From Microcaldota archaeon (lineage in GTDB: Archaea > Micrarchaeota > Micrarchaeia > Micrarchaeales > Micrarchaeaceae), in NCBI GenBank assembly GCA_021822165.1, contig JAKARM010000005.1, positions 1-42,632 on the forward strand: DNA of 42,632 bases. Direction: 5' to 3'. The position numbers and the translations under genes are program-made. A model generated the notes under the pieces. That model was given only the letters and a program-made list of their open reading frames with translations, was not told the origin of the DNA and did not search any database. Of the stretch, positions 34,139 to 42,505 are shown piece after piece. The stretch's first letter is position 1; every line of letters begins with the position of its first letter.

Positions 34139-34834
34139 GCATTATATGCGGTAAGTAGAAGCAGAACCGTTGTAGATGTTGCAGGTATTATTGTGGTTAA
34201 AGAATCAACATCTACGATTAAATACGTGGGTGGAAATCTGAAAAGGGTATTTCTGATAAACCATGAAGTGGAAGATCGTCATTAATCACATAAGAAGACG
34301 AAAAAGAAATGCAGTATCGATGAAAAAGATCTGAAGAAGTATGGGATAAATGTCATGTCTTACACAACTGCCAAACTTTAGGGATATTTTATGAAGTTTC
34401 ATTCCAAGTGTATAGACAAAGAAACATTAAGAACGCATCTCAAAAAGGTGGGTGCGCATTCCATAACGGTGCAGAAGAGATACAAAGAGGCCGACGAAGA
34501 AAAACAGATTGAATTTGCATGGAATTTCTTGCATGTGGCAGTCAATTATGGGTTCACAAAAATTCTATTTGTCGACGAAATGTCGGTGTTCGCTTCAGAG
34601 CATAGCGGTTACGGGTGGACATTCAATCAAGGGTCCATTGTTGACGTTCCTCAACGCAATAAAATAAAGACGAATATTTCGAAACAGAGAGGTTTTGGAC
34701 GGAAAAGTAATAGAAATCGTAAGGAAAAGCACAAAAGTGGGTTGTTTATATCGTTCTTGAAAAAAGTAGAGGCGACATATTCCGACAACAAAATACCGAT
34801 GTGTATGGATAATGGTAAGATATATCATGCATGA
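34139..34834 (+). pseudogene. IS630-family transposase remnant
   Basis: Conceptual translation gives an N-terminal helix-turn-helix (SRSRTVVDVAGIIVVKEST, about 34152-34208), then, after at least two in-frame stops (near 34283 and 34379), the intact stretch from the ATG at 34391 with the catalytic-domain block KILFVDEMSVFASEHSGYGW, first Asp/Glu region of the DDE core. The C-terminal part with the last acidic residue is degraded (CMDNGKIYHA). It is a dead mobile element marking the right edge of the island. Confidence 0.75.
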
Positions 34835-34965
34835 AAGGGAAAATCCCATGCGTTTTGGCATCAGGATAATCCCTGTTTGCCTATCTCCGGAAATATACCC
34901 ATCAGGGTTTTGTTCATATTCATGTTCATATTCATATTCAGATTCTGCCAATTCGGTGTAAGGAC

Positions 34966-36000
34966 ATGCCCACAAAATTCATACTCTATTTTACCCCAGA
35001 TTTCGAGGCATACGCAATCAAAGAGGTCGAAGGCGCATTGGGGAGTGCAAGGAAGCTTGCAGATTTCGGAGGGGGTACCGCACTGATAGAGACGGACCGG
35101 GAAAGGAAGGATCTCCTCTTTCTCTTGTCAAAGGCAAGGCTAATTCTTGCGAAGCACATATCCCCCATAGACGTCGAGTTCGGGGTTTGCGGCCAAGGGG
35201 ATAAGGATCTTATATCGATACTCGATCATGTCCTATCCGTATCATATGTCCTCAAGGGCGATAGATTTTCTATCCAATGCAGGCGTAGGGGCACGGGCAG
35301 CGACTATACTTCAAAAGACGTCGAGGTTTTCGTAGGGTCGTGGTTTGAGGGCAACGGATCGATCCCTGTATTTTCGAGTACCGGGGTCGTAAGCGGGCCG
35401 GAGATAAAGGTAGTAGGGATATATCTCTTCAATAATGTCTGTTATGTCGGATTCTCTGAATCAGGGGAATTGATAAATGAGCACAATGACGAGTACAGGC
35501 TCTATGCGAAAGCGGGCAAAGTGTCGAGATCCCAGTTCAAACTTATCGAGGCGTTGCGAAAATTCAAAATAACCATGCATGGCGGAAGGGCGCTAGATCT
35601 CGGCGCTGCACCCGGCGGATGGAGCAATGTGCTGTTGGGGTTGGGCATGGAGGTCACCGCCGTGGATCCCGCCGCCCTCGATCCCGTTGTGGCTGCATCT
35701 CCAAACCTGGTACACCTGGCCTCCATCTCAGAGATCCCGCCCGACGGCAAGTTCGATCTGATAGTGGATGATATGAATATAGACGCAGAATCTTCCGCCA
35801 TGATGCTAGTCGGCCTCTCAAGATTGCTCGGCAATGGCTCTAATGCAATAATCACGTTAAAGCTGAAGAAAGGGTCGAACCCATTCAAGGCTGTGAATTC
35901 TGCGATACACATCCTCTGGCAGTCCTATGATGTGGTCTCGGTGGCGAGCCTCTTCCACAACAGGCTAGAGGTCACCCTTCTCCTGGCCAAGAAAGGTTAG
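34966..36000 (+). CDS. THUMP-FtsJ fusion, RlmM-like 2'-O-ribose methyltransferase
   Basis: 344 residues. A THUMP-type RNA-binding region occupies roughly residues 1-170; the C-terminal half is a Rossmann methyltransferase with LDLGAAPGGWSNVLLG (about 210-225). The K-D-K-E tetrad of FtsJ/RrmJ enzymes can be placed at Lys192, Asp269, Lys299 and Glu335. RlmM, a bacterial enzyme with this layout, methylates C2498 of 23S rRNA; the archaeal target is not known. The ATG at 34966 is close to the IS remnant. GC-rich coding marks the return to native sequence. Confidence 0.85.
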   Translation: MPTKFILYFTPDFEAYAIKEVEGALGSARKLADFGGGTALIETDRERKDLLFLLSKARLILAKHISPIDVEFGVCGQGDKDLISILDHVLSVSYVLKGDRFSIQCRRRGTGSDYTSKDVEVFVGSWFEGNGSIPVFSSTGVVSGPEIKVVGIYLFNNVCYVGFSESGELINEHNDEYRLYAKAGKVSRSQFKLIEALRKFKITMHGGRALDLGAAPGGWSNVLLGLGMEVTAVDPAALDPVVAASPNLVHLASISEIPPDGKFDLIVDDMNIDAESSAMMLVGLSRLLGNGSNAIITLKLKKGSNPFKAVNSAIHILWQSYDVVSVASLFHNRLEVTLLLAKKG

Positions 36001-37328
36001 ATGAGGAATTCATCATAGTTCGTCCTCTCTTTTATCTCCCCTCTCATGTTTCTGTTGAGCATCGCTATCGTCTCCTCCTTTGTGTAATTCCCGAGAAGCC
36101 AACCGAGCTTGACGTATGCCGTCTCTGTTGTCATGTCCTCGCAATATATGACCCCTGCCTTGGAGAGGAGCCTCAGGTTCCTGTAAACATTTGGATGCAC
36201 CCTTCCATAGATGCATTGCGACGTCATGCCTACCACGATCCCCCTCTCTACTGCCTTGATTATGTTGGGCATCCATGACAGTTCCTCATGCCCTGTCGAC
36301 ACTGGTGCATGACCGAGCCCGGTCCCTTCTATTATTATGCCGTGGTACCCCCTGTCTGCGTAATAGTCCAGTATCCCTGGATCTGAGTTTGGATAGGTCT
36401 TTACTATGGCGACCTTGTCGTCAAACCCGGACCTTATCCTGAATTCCTTCGGTTCTTCTGCGGCGTTCGCGCGTTTCTGGTTATATTCTATATCTCCCTT
36501 CCCGGATACGTATGCGACAGGGGTGTCGTTTATGGGCCTGAATGCATCCCTTCTCGAAGTATGCATCTTTCTCGCCCTCGTCCCATTTACGAATGAACAT
36601 CTGTCGTCTGAACTTGAGCTGTGCATGCATATGCCAACCCCTTTGATATCGGATTTTGCGGCTAGGGCCGTCGAACAGATAAGGTTCATAAATGCATCGC
36701 TCGACCCCCTGTCGCTGCTTCGCTGCGCCCCCGTAATTACTACGGGGATGCCTATCCCCTCAAGCATGAAGCTCAATGCAGCCGCAGTATAATGCATCGT
36801 ATCTGTGCCGTGCGTGATTACCACCCCTCTAGCCCCCTCCTCTACTGCCTTTCCTGCCTCTCTTGCCATTGCCTGCCATTCGATATGCGACATGTCCTCG
36901 CTTGCGATGCTCATGAGGTTCCTCACGCTTATATTGGCTATGTCCGATATCTCGGGGATTTCATATAGCAGTTCCTCTGGTTTTATGAGCATATAGACCC
37001 CCCCTGTCTTGTAGTCTATCTTGCTGCCTATCGTCCCGCCCGTATATATCAAGGAGACATTCGGCAGCCCCTTCTTCTCGCCGAGCTTGATAGATGGGAA
37101 GGACATATCCCCTTTCCCATCCCCAATTTTCCTTAGAGAATAGCTGCTGAACCTTATCCCTATGTTGTATCCGTTGTCCAGCTTGACGATGACAGTTTCG
37201 GCGTCTCCTGCATCGGGTTTCGGCATCAGTTCCCCTCTTATGACAGTAGCCCCCTTTATGGCCTCTATCCTGTCCCCCAGGCGTATGCCGTTTTTATCAA
37301 GGAAAGTTTTTATCTTGCCAGAATACAT
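35997..37328 (-). CDS. gatD: Glutamyl-tRNA(Gln) amidotransferase subunit D
   Basis: 443 residues. GatD is the archaeal-only asparaginase-type subunit that supplies ammonia to GatE for making Gln-tRNA(Gln). Motifs: LIYTGGTIGSK (nucleophile Thr), THGTDTMHYTAAAL (second Thr/Asp), and the AQRSSDRGSSDA lysine-region equivalent. An N-terminal SH3-like part precedes the asparaginase core. I start at ATG 37328, which has a GGAGGGAGAGGG stretch upstream; an in-frame GTG exists at 37349. Its 3' end overlaps the THUMP-FtsJ gene by four bases. GatE is not in the window. Confidence 0.94.
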   Translation of the reverse strand: MYSGKIKTFLDKNGIRLGDRIEAIKGATVIRGELMPKPDAGDAETVIVKLDNGYNIGIRFSSYSLRKIGDGKGDMSFPSIKLGEKKGLPNVSLIYTGGTIGSKIDYKTGGVYMLIKPEELLYEIPEISDIANISVRNLMSIASEDMSHIEWQAMAREAGKAVEEGARGVVITHGTDTMHYTAAALSFMLEGIGIPVVITGAQRSSDRGSSDAFMNLICSTALAAKSDIKGVGICMHSSSSDDRCSFVNGTRARKMHTSRRDAFRPINDTPVAYVSGKGDIEYNQKRANAAEEPKEFRIRSGFDDKVAIVKTYPNSDPGILDYYADRGYHGIIIEGTGLGHAPVSTGHEELSWMPNIIKAVERGIVVGMTSQCIYGRVHPNVYRNLRLLSKAGVIYCEDMTTETAYVKLGWLLGNYTKEETIAMLNRNMRGEIKERTNYDEFLI

Positions 37329-37576
37329 GGAACCGCCCTCTCCCTCCACCCGTTTCGTTATAAGGATGCCTGATAAAGATTTATAACCTCTCCCCGCCCT
37401 GCATGTTCTCTATCTCCTCGCCCCCCAATCTGCCAGTGGTTACGCCCTCACCGATTACCCTTCCCAACCAATGGCGCATCTATGGCATGGTGCAATGCAA
37501 GACCGCTGAAATCTATAAATACCTTGTCATGCAAATAGTAAGTAATCAACAACTGTATTTATTATTGGATGATCTG

Positions 37577-37804
37577 ATGACGTTATCATGTGAAAGATGC
37601 AAAGATGAAGTTTTCAAGTACCTTAGCTGTGATTATTGCAGCAGGAAGATATGCAACAATTGCATAAAGAGCTCGGCCAGGGCATCGAAGATCTCCAGGC
37701 TCGTGATATGCAAGGATTGTTGGGGGGACCTTAAGAAGAGGGAGAGGTACAAGAACAAACTCACCCTCCCATTGAAGAAAGCCGTAGCCACCGCCAACAG
37801 GTGA
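37577..37804 (+). CDS. Small zinc-finger protein
   Basis: 75 residues. Four CxxC-type pairs, CERC, CDYC, CNNC and CKDC (about residues 5-50), followed by a basic, helical C-terminus. The spacing is like a treble-clef or B-box-type zinc module, but no named family is recognised. The TATA box (ATCTATAAATACC, about 37510-37522) and the ATG at 37577 fit. Convergent with ileS, with three bases between the stops. RNA or DNA binding is likely but inferred. Confidence 0.72.
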   Translation: MTLSCERCKDEVFKYLSCDYCSRKICNNCIKSSARASKISRLVICKDCWGDLKKRERYKNKLTLPLKKAVATANR

Positions 37805-37807
37805 CTT

Positions 37808-40800
37808 TTACCCGCCTGCGGCTCTTTCTATTCCTATGCCGATATGCCTGTCCTGTATCTCAAATTCCTTCATTCCCTCCCTATGGTCCACCATCCGTAT
37901 CCTTCTCGCCTTGGTGATCTCTTTAATCCTCTTCCTTTCCGAATCTATCGCTTCGAGCAGCTCCCTGTCGGAATTAATGAATACCTCTATCATATCCGCC
38001 CTTGTCAATCCCATCTCCTTCCTCATTACCTGTATCCTCCTTATCGTTTCTCTTACAAAGAGCTCCCTCCTCGTCTCCTCCGTCGCGCTTGAATCTATCC
38101 TTATGGATCCGTATTTCGTCTGAAGCGCGTCTTCGCCGCCTCCAGCATCCACTATCTCGAAATGGTCGGCCCTTATCCTGAATGTTCCGGCTGTAGTTTG
38201 CAATTTATACTCTCCGTTCATCTTGATCTCTCTTTCCACGGAATCTGCATCCTGCCTGCCTAGCTCCATTGCTATGGCCTGCGCCGCTTTCTTGAAGTCG
38301 GGTCCTAGTTTCGCAAAGAGAGGCCTGATCGTTCTTCCCCTCTGGGTGTCCTGCCTGGTCTCTATCTCCATCGTATTGGTGTATTCCCCAATCAGCCCCT
38401 TCACCTCCTCCAATGCCTTTATGTCCCCGGCATCCTTTGCCTCTATCATAGCCCTCCTGAGCGGCTGCCTCAGCTTTATGTTATCTTTGTCCCTGAGATT
38501 AAGTATCCCGTTGGAGATCTCTCTCACGATGTCGAATTCTTTTTCTATACCCGGATTGTAAAACCAGCGCGGCGTCCTTGCCCATCCGTTCATGAATATG
38601 CTGCTCCTGTCGCTGCTGAAGAGGTCCTGGTAGAGGTATTCGCATGTGAGCGGCATAACCGTAGATGCAACTATCAGCGTAGTCCTGAGGAGATACGAGG
38701 TAAGGATTGCGATCCTCTTCATTTCCGCCCTTCCTGCAGTGGCGGCCCTGTTCTTCACGAACTTGAGGTAGAACCTGCTCATGTCCTCTATTATGAAGTT
38801 CTTTATATCTGCGGTCGCGGCATCCGTCTGGTAGCTGTCAAGCGCCTTGCCCACATTGCTGACCAGCGAGCCGAGCCTTGAAAGCACCCATAGGTCCTCC
38901 TTCCTTGCGCTCTTCCTGCTCGGAGCTCTAGCCTCCCTGGTATCGTACCCCGCGGCAGAGGACAGCTCCCTGACGAGCTCGGCGATATTATACAATGTTA
39001 CTATGTTCCTGTCCGCCTCGTTCAGCTCGCTTTTCTTCAGTTTAAGGTCCTGCCATCTCGGGTGGCCGGAGCACCAGAGCCGGTATCCGTCGGCAGAGAC
39101 GATCGTGAGCAGGTCGTCGGCATTGACTGCATTGCCGAGGTGCCTGTGCATCTCATTGCCCAGCTCGTCGAATATTATGCCGCCTATGGTCACTTCCTTG
39201 AACGGCGTCTTGCCGTATACCGCGACGGATGTCTTGAGGAGCGTCGAGAACCATCCCCTTATCTGGTCCCTCCCCTCCGTTATCCAGTCTGCGGGGAATA
39301 GCCCCTCGAACTCGCTTTCCGTAAGGCTCGCGGTGTGGGCTATCCCGGAATCATACCAGACATCGAATATGTCCTCTATCCTCCTTGATTCGGATCCGCA
39401 CTTTTCGCATCTTATATGTATATTGTCGACATGCGGCCTGTGGGGGTCTTTAGGCGCCTCGCCGAGTCCGGCCCTCTCCCTCAGCTCCTCCAGGGATCCT
39501 ATCACCTCCCTTTCGCCGCACCCGCTGCATATCCATATCGGTATCGGTATCCCCCAGAACCTCTGTCTCGATATGCACCAGTCTGGGGATTCACGCAGGG
39601 CATCATTCTGCCATCCCTTCGCCTTCTCCGGGTGCCATTTGACCTTCGAGTTCTCCGATACCAGCTTCTTTTTTATCTTCTGCATATCGATGAACCACTG
39701 TTCTGTCGCCTTGTATATCAACTTGCTTTCGCACCTGTCGCAATTGGGGTAGCTGTGCGTCACCGTACCCTTGAACAGCAGATCCCCCTTCTTCTCAAGG
39801 TCTGCCATCACGCTTTCGTTCGCCTCCTTAGGCACCAAGAGCCCTACATACTTCCCCGCCTCCTCCGTGTACCTGGCATTCCTGTCGACCGGGGAGAATA
39901 CGGGAATCTTCGCCCTTCTCGTTACCTTATAGTCCTCGATCCCGTGCCCAGGGGCGATATGCACCATTCCTGTGCCTTCGGAGACGGAGACGAGCTTTCT
40001 ATCCATGATTACCCTGTGGTATTTAGCAAACTTCTTTTGGATGGGGACTTCCTCCTCGAGCGGGCTCGCGTAAGCGATTCCGGCAAGTTCGCTTCCGGGG
40101 AACTCCTCTTTCACTATTGCGTTGCTGCCTGTTGCATCGATGAAATTGCCCAGCCTTTCCTTAGCCAGTATGTACACCACCCCGTCAGAGTATGCCTTGA
40201 TGTATGTTGCATCAGGATTGGCGGCAATCGCCATATTGGCAGGAAGGGTCCATGGGGTCGTGGTCCATATGACCAAATAAGTGGGGTGCTCTGCCTTCAC
40301 CCCGTGGCCTTTCCCTTCCAGAATCCTGAACCTCACGAATATCGACGGGTCCGTGCTGTCGGAATATGCGACTTCCGGGCCCTGGGCTGACAGTGCCGTA
40401 CCGCAGTGCGGGCAATAGGCTATAGGTTCGCTGTCCTTGTAGACCATCCCCTTGTCATATATCTTCTTGAACATCTTCCATGCCGCGTCGATATACCCGC
40501 TTTTATACGAAATATACATGTTTTCGAAATCGAGGGATATGCCGAACCTTGTCGCCATCCTTACGGCGTTCTCCACGTTCCCTTCGGCATAGGATCTGCA
40601 TGCCTCTACAAAGTTGGCGATGCCTACCTTGTCCTTTATGTCGTCCTTGGAGAGGATACCGAGCTTCCTCTCTACCTTGTTTTCTATCGGCAGCCCATGC
40701 ACGTCAAACCCGGCCCTGTCGTGGACGTTAAATCCCCTGTACCTCTTGTACCTGATCATGATGTCCTTTATCACGTATACCCATATGTGGTGGCTTGCCA

Positions 40801-40939
40801 GGGACCCGCTCGCATATGGCGGCCCGTCCAAGAAATAGAATTTCTTGCCCAAGGAATTCTTCTCCCTGGTCTTTTGGTTGGCATCCCCCTCCTTCCAGTA
40901 GCTAAGCGTGCGTTCTTCATTCTCTTTGAGGTCCAACAC
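37808..40939 (-). CDS. ileS: Isoleucyl-tRNA synthetase with altered signature motifs
   Basis: 1,043 residues, archaeal/eukaryotic-type IleRS. The Rossmann core start GPPYASGSLASHHI, the editing (CP1) domain with TTPWTLPANMAI and GTGMVHIAPGHGIEDY, Zn pairs (CPHC, CDRC, CEKC, CSGC) and the C-terminal anticodon-binding domain are all present. Unusually, HIGH reads A-S-H-H (residues 48-51) and KMSKS reads E-M-H-R-H (596-600). The A-x-H-H form resembles the G-x-H-H motif of some bacterial IleRS2 that are hyper-resistant to mupirocin. GTG start (TTG next). No second ileS is seen in this window. Confidence 0.93.
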   Translation of the reverse strand: MLDLKENEERTLSYWKEGDANQKTREKNSLGKKFYFLDGPPYASGSLASHHIWVYVIKDIMIRYKRYRGFNVHDRAGFDVHGLPIENKVERKLGILSKDDIKDKVGIANFVEACRSYAEGNVENAVRMATRFGISLDFENMYISYKSGYIDAAWKMFKKIYDKGMVYKDSEPIAYCPHCGTALSAQGPEVAYSDSTDPSIFVRFRILEGKGHGVKAEHPTYLVIWTTTPWTLPANMAIAANPDATYIKAYSDGVVYILAKERLGNFIDATGSNAIVKEEFPGSELAGIAYASPLEEEVPIQKKFAKYHRVIMDRKLVSVSEGTGMVHIAPGHGIEDYKVTRRAKIPVFSPVDRNARYTEEAGKYVGLLVPKEANESVMADLEKKGDLLFKGTVTHSYPNCDRCESKLIYKATEQWFIDMQKIKKKLVSENSKVKWHPEKAKGWQNDALRESPDWCISRQRFWGIPIPIWICSGCGEREVIGSLEELRERAGLGEAPKDPHRPHVDNIHIRCEKCGSESRRIEDIFDVWYDSGIAHTASLTESEFEGLFPADWITEGRDQIRGWFSTLLKTSVAVYGKTPFKEVTIGGIIFDELGNEMHRHLGNAVNADDLLTIVSADGYRLWCSGHPRWQDLKLKKSELNEADRNIVTLYNIAELVRELSSAAGYDTREARAPSRKSARKEDLWVLSRLGSLVSNVGKALDSYQTDAATADIKNFIIEDMSRFYLKFVKNRAATAGRAEMKRIAILTSYLLRTTLIVASTVMPLTCEYLYQDLFSSDRSSIFMNGWARTPRWFYNPGIEKEFDIVREISNGILNLRDKDNIKLRQPLRRAMIEAKDAGDIKALEEVKGLIGEYTNTMEIETRQDTQRGRTIRPLFAKLGPDFKKAAQAIAMELGRQDADSVEREIKMNGEYKLQTTAGTFRIRADHFEIVDAGGGEDALQTKYGSIRIDSSATEETRRELFVRETIRRIQVMRKEMGLTRADMIEVFINSDRELLEAIDSERKRIKEITKARRIRMVDHREGMKEFEIQDRHIGIGIERAAGG

Positions 40940-41143
40940 AGTATCACATCTTTTTTATTCGGCGCCATGCGCGGCTACCGGATGCGGACAGGCACACCCA
41001 GCATCCCCTTGCCTGTCTGCATTATACATTGTAAAAGATATATTTATTATGTTTGCAAGTGTAAGACGGCAAGATGGGGGGCACATTTTGGCAGGCCCCT
41101 AATCGTATGGTAAGGCATATGCTGAATGTATTCCGGTGTTGGG

Positions 41144-41725
41144 ATGGAAGGGTATAGCGGCAGTGATTCCTACCTGGCTGTCGAGAGCCTTATAAACGGG
41201 CCCTCGCGCCGGCTAATGATATCATCCCCCTATATCGACCTCTTCTATGCGGAAATGCTTATCTCTGCGGCAAGGAAGAAGGAGATATTCCTGCTCACAA
41301 CCAATTCTTCCATAAACAAAAAAGCGCTCCTGAAGATTTCAAGAGGCGCATATGGCATCATGCCAAAAGTTGCCGCATATTTCCTCATCCTCCTTGCAAT
41401 CTCAGCTGTCCTGCGGCTTTGGTATGCCACAGCGGCCATCTTCTTCCTTTCATTATTTCCGCTTGCCAGGATATATGTTGTTTATAAACGGCGCGAAAGA
41501 ACCCCCCACAATCTAAAGGTGAAGATAGCGCGGGGAAGGTTTCTGCACGAGAAAATATACATATCCGAGAAGATAGCCATAGTGGGAAGCGCAAACCTGA
41601 CATTCCGCGGCATGCACAGGAACATAGAGCATATAGAAACCATACTCGACCCCCAGAGGATAGGGGAGCTGCGCAGCCACTTCGAGGGGATGTGGAAAAA
41701 CAGGAAAATGTCTAAAAATCTTTAA
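41144..41725 (+). CDS. Membrane-anchored PLD-like protein with one HKD motif
   Basis: About 193 residues. The phospholipase D-type motif is RFLHEKIYISEKIAIVGSAN (about 132-151), followed by MHRNIEHIE. The N-terminal half has the SSPYIDLFY strand of PLD folds, and two hydrophobic helices (about 73-90 and 95-112) sit in the middle. Single-HKD proteins usually dimerise to form the active site, as in Nuc-type nucleases; the membrane hairpin suggests membrane association. ATG 41144 has GGTG five bases upstream; ATG 41126 is in frame. Substrate (nucleic acid or phospholipid) unknown. Confidence 0.78.
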   Translation: MEGYSGSDSYLAVESLINGPSRRLMISSPYIDLFYAEMLISAARKKEIFLLTTNSSINKKALLKISRGAYGIMPKVAAYFLILLAISAVLRLWYATAAIFFLSLFPLARIYVVYKRRERTPHNLKVKIARGRFLHEKIYISEKIAIVGSANLTFRGMHRNIEHIETILDPQRIGELRSHFEGMWKNRKMSKNL

Positions 41726-41761
41726 TATTTCTGATATTGTCTTGGAAACTTCCACGAAAAG

Positions 41762-41770
41762 CATATATAT
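41762..41770 (+). promoter_or_regulatory. TATA box of the histone-like gene
   Basis: CATATATAT lies about 35-40 bases before the ATG at 41803, close to the position expected for an archaeal promoter; a G-rich run (41794-41798) serves as ribosome-binding site. Confidence 0.4.
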
Positions 41771-41802
41771 CAAGAGCGGGAAGTTGGTATACTGGGGGTT
41801 TT

Positions 41803-42108
41803 ATGAACATAATGGGGATAAGGCGGGCTAGATTGCCTAGAGAGCGTGCCGGATGCATGGCCGCTAGGAAAAAGATGGACAACAAGATCCGCGAAGAGGT
41901 TTTGGAAGCTCTTCAGGATAGCAGGATAGATGAGATCCTGGATTCTGGCAACCATTTCCGTGCAGACAAGACTGCGGGAGCGGCTTTGAAGACAGTACTC
42001 GCGCAAAAGGCGGCAGAATATACGATAAAGGCCATCGGGATAGCGAAGAGGAGGCGCATGAGGTTCGGCGCGGCTGCGATAGTCCTCGCCGTGAAGCGGG
42101 AGGAGTAG
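41803..42108 (+). CDS. Divergent archaeal histone-fold-like protein
   Basis: 101 residues. From about residue 40 the sequence aligns by eye with archaeal HMf-type histones: DEILDSGNHFRADKTAGAAL corresponds to the helix 1-loop 1-helix 2 start, then KTVLAQKAAEYTIKAIGIAK (helix 2), RRRMRF (loop 2) and GAAAIVLAVK (helix 3, compare AEDIKLAVK). The usual loop residues differ (RAD for RVS, RMRF for RKTV, no Asp in helix 3). A basic N-terminal extension of about 35 residues precedes the fold. Likely DNA-binding chromatin protein, but confirmation needs a profile search. Confidence 0.6.
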   Translation: MNIMGIRRARLPRERAGCMAARKKMDNKIREEVLEALQDSRIDEILDSGNHFRADKTAGAALKTVLAQKAAEYTIKAIGIAKRRRMRFGAAAIVLAVKREE

Positions 42109-42327
42109 CGGGCATACTGCCTGCAATCTCCTCCTATCCTTAAATGGCGGATGCGGCTGCCATCCCGCAAAGCAATGCCATACTGCGCGGCATAATCACT
42201 CTTTCCTGGAAGGACCAGCGGCGACATGCAGGTGTGACCGCATCCACCTAAAGGTTTATAGTTAATTTCTCTTCAAATATCTGTGCTTATAACATCTGGC
42301 AAATAAAGCGCCGACCGAGCAAGAGGT

Positions 42328-42415
42328 GCGACTGTAGTCTAGCCTGGTAGGACTTTGGCCTTCCATTAATCAAAAAAGAAAGCCAATGACCCGGGTTCAA
42401 ATCCCGGCAGTCGCA
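42328..42415 (+). tRNA. tRNA-Gly(TCC) with 15-base anticodon-loop intron
   Basis: Acceptor GCGACTG/CAGTCGC, anticodon stem TTGGC/GCCAA. The intron (42366-42380) at 37/38 leaves loop CTTCCAA, anticodon TCC. The bulge-helix-bulge is relaxed (CTTC/AAAG gives three pairs plus one mismatch). T arm CCGGG-TTCAAAT-CCCGG; no CCA encoded. Confidence 0.92.
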
Positions 42416-42505
42416 TACCGCCGTGCCGCCAGCTGCATAAGTATAAAAATAGCAAATGCCTTAATAAAATAGTTTGAAGCATTATAGTGCTGCCGATATT
42501 CAATC

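Noticed and set aside
35997-37349. gatD as an ordinary L-asparaginase
   Set aside because: Length (over 440 residues) and the N-terminal extension fit GatD rather than the shorter asparaginase I.
39416-40390. Plus-strand frame of 324 codons opposite ileS
   Set aside because: Lies wholly inside ileS on the other strand, with shadow-type composition.
40406-41113. Plus-strand frame of 235 codons opposite the ileS start
   Set aside because: Mostly antisense to ileS; the small non-overlapping end has no supported start or motif.
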